From an uncultured Bacteroidales bacterium (GTDB taxonomy: Bacteria > Bacteroidota > Bacteroidia > Bacteroidales > F082), in the NCBI GenBank assembly GCA_937896895.1, contig CALBNV010000042.1, forward strand, positions 1-15,979: DNA of 15,979 nucleotides. The letters run 5' to 3'. The notes beneath the pieces are model-generated. The model saw nothing but the letters and a program-made list of their open reading frames with translations. It did not search any database and was not told where the DNA came from. Below are positions 1 to 5,822 of this stretch, one piece after another. How positions within the stretch are numbered: position 1 is the first letter of the stretch; every line of letters starts with the position of its first letter. Position numbers and translations under genes: made by a program.

Positions 1-1
1 C

Positions 2-88
2 ACGGTGATCCAGGATCCCGGAGGTGCGGGCCACGTTCCGTCTACGGATTACTTCGTTCACGACGTGCTTTGTATGGCGAGCAGATGA
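2..88 (+). CDS. C-terminal end of an unidentified protein (partial)
   Basis: A frame open from base 2 ends at a TGA at 86-88 and gives 28 residues ending DYFVHDVLCMASR. The composition is protein-like (mixed hydrophobic and acidic residues, no low complexity), unlike the arginine-rich alternative frame here. It lies 28 nt upstream of the leader-peptide gene on the same strand, so it may be the preceding gene of that operon. The family is not recognised and the piece is too short to assign a function. It could be a chance open frame. Confidence 0.4.
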   Translation, partial: TVIQDPGGAGHVPSTDYFVHDVLCMASR

Positions 89-116
89 GAGAAGAACGGC
101 GAAAGAAGACATTTCG

Positions 117-446
117 ATGGAAGACAAGAGAGAACTGAATAACGAAGAACTCGAACAGGTCGCCGGCGGTGAACTTCCTCAGGGTGTCGAACTCGGAACC
201 TACGAATATACGATCCCGGCGGGCGCGTCCGCAAAAGGCGTGATCGATACCTGTTACAGAAAGTTTCAATGTTACGACAACTGTAAATTCGTCAGAGCGT
301 TGGCACGGCTGGACTCGGCAGATATGATCCTTTTCAATCGAAAGATGACCGTCGTTGCGGAAAAGGTCAGCGTCCCCGAAGGGAATGGTATTCCGGCACA
401 TTCCTTTTACAACATCCTGAATGTGCTGGCTTCAAGGGACTGCTGA
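117..446 (+). CDS. Double-glycine-leader peptide with a possible LysM-like core
   Basis: 109 residues from ATG 117. The frame stays open upstream to base 24, but that extension is arginine-rich and lacks a leader, so I prefer 117. Residues 6-18 read ELNNEELEQVAGG, a classic double-glycine leader as found on class II bacteriocins, other RiPP precursors and peptides cut by C39-protease ABC exporters; cleavage would follow Gly18. The predicted core is about 91 residues, long for a bacteriocin, with four cysteines: three close together near residues 52-63 and one as the last residue. The pattern YEYTIPAG, then ALARLDSADMILFN, then VSVPEG resembles a divergent LysM fold (inference, weak). No exporter, C39 peptidase or modification enzyme is visible in the window. 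The gene precedes the membrane-protein array by 69 nt in the same direction. Secreted peptide: likely; activity: unknown. Confidence 0.7.
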   Translation: MEDKRELNNEELEQVAGGELPQGVELGTYEYTIPAGASAKGVIDTCYRKFQCYDNCKFVRALARLDSADMILFNRKMTVVAEKVSVPEGNGIPAHSFYNILNVLASRDC

Positions 447-449
447 CCG

Positions 450-475
450 AAGGGTGCCGACACCTTTCTTTATCA
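450..475 (+). terminator. Weak terminator-like hairpin after the leader-peptide gene
   Basis: AAGGGTG (450-456) pairs with CACCTTT (461-467), one G-U pair included, around the loop CCGA, followed by a T-rich but interrupted tail. If it works it would cut transcription between the peptide gene and the array only partly. The T tract is poor, so confidence is low. Confidence 0.35.
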
Positions 476-515
476 TTTTGATGATAATAATAACTACATA
501 AAAGGAGACTATATC

Positions 516-1112
516 ATGGAAACTTACAAGAACCTCAAAAAAAGCACAAAGATCGGGCTGATCGTCAGCATGGTTTTCGTCGTATTTGCCGTTGGAGTCG
601 GATTTTTCAACTTAATTCATTTCCTCATGAACGATTTGTCAGCAGGATTCATTCCCGCTCTCAAAATCGTTATGACACTGATCATGAGTTTTTTGACTTT
701 GCTTTACGCGACCGTTGGGTATCGGAAGCCGCACGGAAATCTGCTTCGTTGGATGTTCATGGTGTTTGGCTTTGTTGTTGCATGGTCTGAAGCTATGCCT
801 GGCCCTCCTGTTCATGTGGAATTACAGACTCTTGGAACGGTTTGTTCTGTTACAACAGCTTTAATCATTGTCTTCCTTTCGGGACGGCTGCAGAAGATTA
901 AACAAAATCAAATGCTGTTGTGCGTCGCCACTGTATTTCTGATTGCACAAATTGTTTTGAAGATGATTGCAAGCACTATGGTTGAGTTCATGTTTGCCGT
1001 GTTCCTCGACTCTTGCATTCCTTTGTTTCTTCTTCTTGCCCTCGGCTTCGCCTACGTCGCCCGTTATGAAGAACACAAAGCCGCAGGGCTTGCGGACAAG
1101 GCAGACGCTTGA
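516..1112 (+). CDS. Array membrane protein A1 (six predicted TM segments)
   Basis: 198 residues, ATG with AAAGGAG 15 bp upstream. It starts METYKNLKKSTKIGL and shows about six hydrophobic segments (roughly residues 13-37, 46-66, 74-92, 108-126, 134-152, 158-182). Conserved family blocks are GYRKPHGN after TM2, GRLQKIKQN after TM4 and ARYEEHKAAGLADK at the C-terminus; by the positive-inside rule all three face the cytoplasm. The TM1-TM2 and TM3-TM4 loops, predicted external, differ from every paralog. It is the first of five intact tandem copies, belonging to subtype A with the copies at 1792 and 4502. I do not recognise the family and see no catalytic motif. Its place after a double-glycine peptide allows, but does not prove, an immunity, receptor or export-accessory role. 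Confidence 0.9.
   Translation: METYKNLKKSTKIGLIVSMVFVVFAVGVGFFNLIHFLMNDLSAGFIPALKIVMTLIMSFLTLLYATVGYRKPHGNLLRWMFMVFGFVVAWSEAMPGPPVHVELQTLGTVCSVTTALIIVFLSGRLQKIKQNQMLLCVATVFLIAQIVLKMIASTMVEFMFAVFLDSCIPLFLLLALGFAYVARYEEHKAAGLADKADA
1068..1112 (+). repeat. Conserved tail repeat, reference copy
   Basis: The last codons of each array gene form a near-identical DNA block starting GAAGAACACAAAGCCGCAGG and running to the stop. Copies begin at 1068, 1706, 2380, 2974, 4453 (orphan, partial), 5015 and 5662 (orphan). With the repeated Shine-Dalgarno and head region they give scattered short homologies every 0.6-1.5 kb, enough to promote recombination between units. Confidence 0.7.
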
Positions 1113-1136
1113 ATTAGAAATCAAAAATGATATAAT
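1109..1136 (+). promoter_or_regulatory. Candidate sigma-A promoter for array gene B1
   Basis: TTGAAT (1109-1114), a 16-bp spacer and TATAAT (1131-1136) lie 30 bp before the ATG at 1166. The -35 overlaps the stop codon of A1. The equivalent site before the 1792 gene keeps TTGAAT (1747-1752), but the spacer falls to 14 bp and the -10 to TATAAC, so that copy is probably weak or dead. Confidence 0.45.
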
Positions 1137-1165
1137 AATTTTTTAAATAAAAGGAGACTTTCAAA

Positions 1166-1750
1166 ATGGAAACGAAAAACAATCTCAAAAAGGGGGCAAA
1201 AATCGGACTGATCATTATGACGGTTCTGATCCTCGCTTCATTCGTCATTACGGTAATGGGTTTCATGCGTCCCAGCACCACGGCTCCGTTGGTCAAAAAC
1301 GCACAGATCGCCGCCAATCTCTTGACGATGGTATTGACCGCCGTTTACGCATTTTGGGGTTACAAAAAACCGCACGGTAATTCGCTCCGTATAACATTTC
1401 TGCTCTTCGCCGCATTCACAGTGGCTCGTCTCGTCATCCCTCGTTCCCCCATCGGTAACGAAACCCTCCGCTATATCGCAGAAGGTACATTGGCCCTTTC
1501 GGCAATCCTTATCTCGTATATGGGCGGCAGATTACATAAGATTAAAAAGAATAAAATCCTCATCGCAGTTGTGGCAATTCTGCTCTTTGCATCTTCGTTG
1601 ATCGTCGTCACCAGTTTCCCTGAATTCAACTTTATGCGCTGTGTCAGCAACATGACGCAGGTCATCTGCTGGATCGCACTCAGCATTTCTTACCTTGCCC
1701 GCTTTGAAGAACACAGAGCCGCAGGGCTTGCGGACAAGCAGGATGCTTGA
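1166..1750 (+). CDS. Array membrane protein B1
   Basis: 194 residues, ATG with a well-placed AAAGGAG. It starts METKNNLKKGAKIGL and has the family layout of about six TM segments, with GYKKPHGN after TM2, GRLHKIKKN after TM4 and the tail ARFEEHRAAGLADK. Subtype B is marked by GNSLR after the first motif, the segment VARLVIP in TM3, and SFPEFNFMR before TM6. Its closest relative is the copy at 2434, not its neighbours. The 53-nt gap from A1 holds a candidate promoter, so it may be transcribed alone as well as by readthrough. Function unknown; integral membrane protein. Confidence 0.9.
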   Translation: METKNNLKKGAKIGLIIMTVLILASFVITVMGFMRPSTTAPLVKNAQIAANLLTMVLTAVYAFWGYKKPHGNSLRITFLLFAAFTVARLVIPRSPIGNETLRYIAEGTLALSAILISYMGGRLHKIKKNKILIAVVAILLFASSLIVVTSFPEFNFMRCVSNMTQVICWIALSISYLARFEEHRAAGLADKQDA

Positions 1751-1791
1751 ATCAGGAATCTAAAAATATAACATAAAAGGAGACTTTCAAA

Positions 1792-2415
1792 ATGGAAACT
1801 TACAAAAATCTCAAAAAAGGCACGAAGATCGGGTTGATCATTAGCATGGTCTTCATCATTTTCGGCATTGTTCTTTCCGTTTATAACATCGTCGCAGCGG
1901 GAAGAATTCCTGCCCTCCCGGGAGAGGGAATGGATCTCGGCGCGAATCCGGCCCCCGCCGCTCACGGTGTGATTCCCCCGGTCGTGAGAAATTGCATTGA
2001 CCTTGTTCTTCTTCTCGCGGTTACGTTCTATGCGGTTATCGGACATAAAAAGCCGCACGGAAATATGCTGAAATACCTTTTCCTCGCATTTGGGACCATG
2101 CTTGTTTTGAACGTTTGCTTGACAGGAATCAATGGCTCTATCAGCGAGATCATCTCTTCCGTGCTCACCGGCTTTGCCGTAATGATCTTTACATACGTTT
2201 CCGGGCGTCTTGATCGGATCAATCAAAACAGAATTTTTCTTGTTATTGCCGGTGTGTTCCTCTTGGCAACGATGTTGATTCCCGCATTTTCCGGATTCTT
2301 CCTTATCAACGGCTTCCTTTCTTCTCTCACTCCTCTGATCGTTCTTCTCGCTCTCGGCTTTGCTTACACCGCCCGTTATGAAGAACACATAGCCGCAGGG
2401 CTTGAAGATAAATAA
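1792..2415 (+). CDS. Array membrane protein A2, with the longest external loop
   Basis: 207 residues, ATG. The stretch from AAAAGGAG to the start is almost identical to that of the 1166 gene. Subtype A start METYKNLKKGTKIGL, then GHKKPHGN, GRLDRINQN and the tail ARYEEHIAAGLEDK. The TM1-TM2 loop is expanded to roughly 35 residues rich in Pro, Gly and Ala (about residues 35-68), against about 10-15 in the other copies. If the topology is right, this loop is outside the cell. The gap to the next gene is 18 nt, consistent with co-transcription with 2434. Function unknown. Confidence 0.9.
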   Translation: METYKNLKKGTKIGLIISMVFIIFGIVLSVYNIVAAGRIPALPGEGMDLGANPAPAAHGVIPPVVRNCIDLVLLLAVTFYAVIGHKKPHGNMLKYLFLAFGTMLVLNVCLTGINGSISEIISSVLTGFAVMIFTYVSGRLDRINQNRIFLVIAGVFLLATMLIPAFSGFFLINGFLSSLTPLIVLLALGFAYTARYEEHIAAGLEDK

Positions 2416-2433
2416 TTTAAGAGGTTTTGAATT

Positions 2434-3009
2434 ATGAAAAGTTACAATAACATTAAAACAGGTACAAAAATCGCAATGGCAATTTCAATCGCTTTGGTTG
2501 CTTTGATCTTCGTTTCATCAATTATGGGTTTGATAAAAGATACTCAGACACTTCCGGCAATCAAAATATCACAGATCATCGCAAATATCGCTACGGTGAT
2601 TATGATTCTGTATTATATGCTCTTCGGCTACAAAAAGCCTCACGGAAATTCGCTGCGCAACATATTTGTGATTTCCGCAATTTTGATAATTGCAAGACTT
2701 ATTCTTCCCCACACCCATATTGAAAACGACGTATTAAAATACGTTGCTAAAAGCGGATTCGGTTTGGCGGCTATACTTATCGCATTCGTCGGCGGAAGAC
2801 TCAACAAAATCAAGCAGAACAAGATTTTGATGATAATCATCGGCGTTTCACTTTTGATTCCCTCCGTTATAGTAGCCGCAAGTTTCCCTGAATTCATCTT
2901 CATGCGCGCTGTCAGCAGTATGGCGCAACCGATCGGTTGGTTGGCGCTCTGCATTGCTTACGTTGCACGTTTTGAAGAGCACAAAGCCGCAGGACTTGAG
3001 GATAAATAA
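2434..3009 (+). CDS. Array membrane protein B2
   Basis: 191 residues, ATG with the weaker AAGAGG as ribosome binding site. Subtype B: MKSYNNIKTGTKIAM start, GYKKPHGNSLR, IARLILP, GRLNKIKQN, SFPEFIFMR and the tail ARFEEHKAAGLEDK. It matches the 1166 product along its whole length, which fits a duplication of an A-B pair (516-1750 to 1792-3009) followed by divergence. A hairpin terminator follows 18 nt after the stop and ends this part of the array. Function unknown; about six TM segments. Confidence 0.9.
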   Translation: MKSYNNIKTGTKIAMAISIALVALIFVSSIMGLIKDTQTLPAIKISQIIANIATVIMILYYMLFGYKKPHGNSLRNIFVISAILIIARLILPHTHIENDVLKYVAKSGFGLAAILIAFVGGRLNKIKQNKILMIIIGVSLLIPSVIVAASFPEFIFMRAVSSMAQPIGWLALCIAYVARFEEHKAAGLEDK

Positions 3010-3026
3010 TAAATTTTTTTAAACAT

Positions 3027-3065
3027 AAAACCTCGGGAGTTTCACCGCTTTCGAGGTTTTTATTT
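3027..3065 (+). terminator. Rho-independent terminator closing the first array block
   Basis: AAAACCTCG (3027-3035) pairs perfectly with CGAGGTTTT (3052-3060); four more pairs, two of them G-U, extend it to an 8-nt loop, and a T-rich tail follows. Stem and loop closely match the hairpin at 10877-10906: both carry CCTCGG and the loop TTTCAYCG. Confidence 0.8.
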
Positions 3066-3126
3066 TACGGCAGTTTTTGTAAGCACTGTTCATTTTCACG
3101 GTTTTCGGGCAAAAGTGCTCTGCTTC

Positions 3127-3155
3127 TTGAAATTTTTTGAATTTTATGGTATAAT
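3127..3155 (+). promoter_or_regulatory. Sigma-A promoter for the lipoprotein hydrolase
   Basis: TTGAAA (3127-3132), a 17-bp spacer and TATAAT (3150-3155), 31 bp before the ATG, followed by GAGAGGG as ribosome binding site. With the terminator just upstream, this makes 3187-4452 an independent transcription unit inside the array. Confidence 0.8.
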
Positions 3156-3186
3156 CTTGTTGTAAAAAACACTTGAGAGGGATTTT

Positions 3187-4452
3187 ATGGATACGAAAAG
3201 CGAAAAGAAAACCGTGTGCAAAGTAATTGCTCTTCTTCTGTTGGTTTGTATGACAGCAGGGGTGATTACCGGATGCGGCAAAAAACCTTTTGAAATTCGC
3301 GCGATAGATAATTATTTCTATGAGGCAGGAACGTATACTTCGCTCGATTATGATTTTGTCAACAACTATTTTGCAAAAGAAAACGACAACTGGGGCGGCG
3401 GCTGTTCCGCTATTTCCGCTGACGTAAACGGAACTCGTCTTGTTGGAAGAAATATGGATCTGAATATTTCAAACAAGTGTGCTTACGTTGTGCGTACGGA
3501 TATCCCGAACAAGTACAAAACGTTTGGACTTGCCTACACGTTCAGAGATATTTCTCCCGACTATGAGATCGTTAAGAAAGACGGCCTTGGAGATACGTTT
3601 GAAAAAATTCTTCCGTTTATGTGTGACGACGTGGTCAACAGCGAAGGTCTTCATATAGAAATCAATATGAGACACGGTGAAAAAGATGAAAACGGAAACG
3701 ACGTTTTCGGTGTAGAGCATACCAACGAAGCCGCTTCCGAAAGGGTTTACGTTTTTAATCTGACACAGTACATTGCGTTGAATTGTAAAGACCTGGAAGC
3801 GGTTAAAAAGTACCTGAAAGAAGACATTGATGTTTACACGCAGAAAAATTACTGGAGTTACGCCTTTATCATTACCGATGCGAAAGGCAACAGTGCCTTA
3901 CTTGAGTTTGGTAACGGAAAGTATTATTGGGTAGACAAAGACGAAAACGGCATTGTAGCGCAGACAAACTTCTATGTGAACGAAGAATGCAATGCAATAG
4001 AGGATATCAAGACAGGCCTTGGCAGATACGACACTCTCATGAGCGGAATTAAAGATGTGAATAACGAGAAGGATCTCTACGAGCTTATGAAAAAAGTGTC
4101 TTATTCGTGGTATTATTCCGATTATGATGACTGTAAAAAGAATCACTTTGATCCGAGAAGCGAAATCATCGGCGAAGAAAACGATGCCGGTATCGACTTA
4201 ACTTACGCCTTGGTTATGGATGAAAAAACGGAAGAAAGAATTTCTGCATTCTTAAATCAGATGGGAGAATACGTGAATTCGCTGTCAAGAGAAGAAAAGC
4301 AGGCACAGAATACGTATTGGGAATCGACCTTCACGGAGATTGTAAATCCTGCCGAAAAAACCATTCAGGTCCGCTTGTTTGAAAACGAATCAATGATGTA
4401 TAAAATAACCTTCGGCGGAATTGAAAAAATCGACGGAATTATCAATAAATAA
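3187..4452 (+). CDS. Exported lipoprotein Ntn hydrolase, choloylglycine hydrolase-like (linear amide C-N hydrolase)
   Basis: 421 residues. Residues 1-30 form a lipoprotein signal peptide: basic start, hydrophobic core and lipobox ITGC with Cys30. The catalytic domain shows the choloylglycine/penicillin V acylase pattern: GGGCSAIS with candidate nucleophile Cys73, GRNMD (Arg88, Asp91), NSEGL (Asn151), QTNFY (Asn261) and Arg280 in GLGRYDTL. In the family these are the nucleophile Cys, substrate-binding Arg/Asp, oxyanion-hole Asn residues and the late Arg. The family cleaves amide bonds in bile salts, penicillin V or N-acyl signals; the substrate here is unknown. It is longer than a bile salt hydrolase (about 320) because of the signal, a linker and insertions. 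It sits outside the membrane, whereas bile salt hydrolases are usually cytoplasmic. It interrupts the membrane-protein array and is followed at once by an orphan array tail. Confidence 0.85.
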   Translation: MDTKSEKKTVCKVIALLLLVCMTAGVITGCGKKPFEIRAIDNYFYEAGTYTSLDYDFVNNYFAKENDNWGGGCSAISADVNGTRLVGRNMDLNISNKCAYVVRTDIPNKYKTFGLAYTFRDISPDYEIVKKDGLGDTFEKILPFMCDDVVNSEGLHIEINMRHGEKDENGNDVFGVEHTNEAASERVYVFNLTQYIALNCKDLEAVKKYLKEDIDVYTQKNYWSYAFIITDAKGNSALLEFGNGKYYWVDKDENGIVAQTNFYVNEECNAIEDIKTGLGRYDTLMSGIKDVNNEKDLYELMKKVSYSWYYSDYDDCKKNHFDPRSEIIGEENDAGIDLTYALVMDEKTEERISAFLNQMGEYVNSLSREEKQAQNTYWESTFTEIVNPAEKTIQVRLFENESMMYKITFGGIEKIDGIINK

Positions 4453-4484
4453 AACACAAAGCCGCGGGTCTTGAAAATAAATAA
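4452..4484 (+). pseudogene. Orphan C-terminal tail of an array membrane protein (copy 1)
   Basis: Directly after the hydrolase stop, the frame gives KHKAAGLENK and a TAA (4482-4484), matching the family end EHKAAGLEDK in protein and in DNA. No head or body of a family member precedes it; the hydrolase occupies that place. It is best read as the scar of a lost array gene. Confidence 0.75.
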
Positions 4485-4501
4485 TTTTGGAGTGTTGAAT
4501 T

Positions 4502-5047
4502 TTGGAAACTTACAAAAATCTCAAAAAAGGAACAAAGATAGGTTTGATTATTTCGGCGGCACTTTGCGTTGTTGCACTGGTTGGCGAAATTATGAGTTTT
4601 GTTAGGTTAAACAATTCAAATCCGCAAGCAATCATTTTTGTTTGTTTAAGAATCGTGATTGTCATGGGTACCATTGTTTATACGCTGGTCGGTTATAAAA
4701 AGCCGCACGGAAATATGTTGAGAGCGACACTTTTCATTTTTGCCGGCTTTTTGGGGACGGTCGCACTCACAGCATATAACGGCATCAACGGTTTTCTCAG
4801 CATGGTTGCGGCAATTACCGTTTCATATATTGCAGGCAGACTGAACAAGATCGAAAAGAACCGAATCCTTTTGGTAATTGTGGGTGTCCTTCTTCTTTCC
4901 GGGCAGATCGCGGAGATCATCCACGCAAACAGTCAAAATGCGTTCGTTGCGATCAATATTCTTTTGCCGCTGATCATTTTCACTGCACTTGCTTTCTCCT
5001 ACACCGCCCGCTATGAAGAACACAAAGCCGCAGGGCTGGATGATTAA
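4502..5047 (+). CDS. Array membrane protein A3 with a TTG start
   Basis: 181 residues, the shortest intact copy. It begins METYKNLKKGTKIGL at a TTG codon; an in-frame TGA lies just upstream at 4496, and all other copies have ATG at the aligned position, so the start is set by homology. Ribosome binding site GGAG lies 9 bp upstream. It has the family motifs GYKKPHGN, GRLNKIEKN and ARYEEHKAAGLDD and a short TM1-TM2 loop (RLNNSNPQA). It is closest to subtype A (516, 1792). The TTG start probably lowers translation. The next gene begins 15 nt after its stop, so the two are likely co-transcribed. Function unknown. Confidence 0.88.
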   Translation: METYKNLKKGTKIGLIISAALCVVALVGEIMSFVRLNNSNPQAIIFVCLRIVIVMGTIVYTLVGYKKPHGNMLRATLFIFAGFLGTVALTAYNGINGFLSMVAAITVSYIAGRLNKIEKNRILLVIVGVLLLSGQIAEIIHANSQNAFVAINILLPLIIFTALAFSYTARYEEHKAAGLDD

Positions 5048-5062
5048 TAAAGGTAATGCAGA

Positions 5063-5608
5063 ATGAAGTATTATTTTCATATTCAAGGCAATAAGTTTAT
5101 TGATTTCAAGCCGTCGTATATTATTGAAAATGAGTGCCGTCAGGTCGTTTATGAAATTCAAACCTTAAAATTACCGCTACTGGGGCATGGTAAATTCAAA
5201 TTCATCAATCACCAAACGCTCGTCAGCCGTGAGTATTCCGTGTCCAACCCAATCACGCAGAACGACAGCCATCAGCGCCGTATCGTGAACAGTGATGACA
5301 ACTACATAACGATTGACGGTAAAAACTGTTGGGAAATATTTATGTCAGACGGATATGGCTATGTGGGCGAGCTGGCCGGCTTTGTGCCGTCATACACCAT
5401 AACTCAAAACGGTCGAAATGTTTGCCGTGTTATTTGCACGGGAAGAAATGTATATGACGAAAATTTACCACTACCCAAAATAGTACAATCGGGATATTGT
5501 CGCTGTGAATGCGATAACGAAATGGATTTGGACCGCTTAGCGCTGTTTTGCTTTATAACGTCGAGGGCAGATCCGTTTAAAACGCGAGATAACCTTGATA
5601 ATTTTTAA
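5063..5608 (+). CDS. LURP-one-related / tubby-like-fold protein (probable)
   Basis: 181 residues, ATG; upstream AAAGG is a modest ribosome binding site. No signal peptide or TM segment, so probably cytoplasmic or membrane-peripheral. The layout resembles bacterial LURP-one/scramblase-like proteins: an N-terminal strand KYYFHIQGNKFIDFKPSY followed by a polar-hydrophobic VVYEIQT strand, a central repeat of short beta strands, then GYGYVGELAGF, SYTITQNGRNVCRVIC and a hydrophobic C-terminal helix (DRLALFCFITSRADP). The match is by pattern only. Bacterial members have no settled function; eukaryotic relatives bind membranes or lipids. The gene lies 15 nt after an intact array gene and is followed after 11 nt by an orphan array tail. 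Confidence 0.6.
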   Translation: MKYYFHIQGNKFIDFKPSYIIENECRQVVYEIQTLKLPLLGHGKFKFINHQTLVSREYSVSNPITQNDSHQRRIVNSDDNYITIDGKNCWEIFMSDGYGYVGELAGFVPSYTITQNGRNVCRVICTGRNVYDENLPLPKIVQSGYCRCECDNEMDLDRLALFCFITSRADPFKTRDNLDNF

Positions 5609-5619
5609 CATACAATGAA

Positions 5620-5697
5620 TTTATTTTCACCGCTCTTGCCTTCTCCTACACCGCCCGCTTCGAAGAACACAAGGCGGCGGGACTTGAAGATAAATAA
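5620..5697 (+). pseudogene. Orphan C-terminal tail of an array membrane protein (copy 2)
   Basis: In frame it reads FIFTALAFSYTARFEEHK, then AAGLEDK and a TAA at 5695-5697, nearly identical to the end of the 4502 product (IFTALAFSYTARYEEHKAAG). It has no start codon or upstream body; the preceding 550 bp hold the LURP-one-like gene. About 25 codons of the last TM segment and tail remain. This is the second case of a non-family gene replacing the body of a family gene. Confidence 0.8.
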
Positions 5698-5715
5698 TTT
5701 AAGGAGTTTTGTATT

Positions 5716-5757
5716 ATGGAAAATTATAAAAATTTGAAAAGGGCACGAAAATCAAAT
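5716..5757 (+). pseudogene. Truncated, frameshifted head of an array membrane protein
   Basis: AAGGAG (5701-5706) is followed by ATG 5716 and MENYKNLK, the family start. One A is then missing from the A run before GGGCACG, which shifts the frame; restoring it gives KKGTKIKF and then TAG, so the homology stops after about 14 codons. The sequence then passes within about 50 bp into the G+C-rich signalling operon. It marks the broken right edge of the array. Confidence 0.75.
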
Positions 5758-5822
5758 TTTAGGGAACCTCTAATTATTATGGGGAGTGTCGGCGCTGTCA
5801 GCGGCGGCAATGAGTGAGTTTT

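Noticed and set aside
24..116. N-terminal extension of the leader-peptide frame back to an ATG at 24
   Set aside because: The added residues are arginine-rich with no leader features, and the double-glycine leader begins naturally at ATG 117.
1690..2388. Long open frame of 232 codons on the minus strand
   Set aside because: It lies antisense to an intact array gene, has a charged low-complexity composition and no family resemblance; it is a codon-bias shadow.
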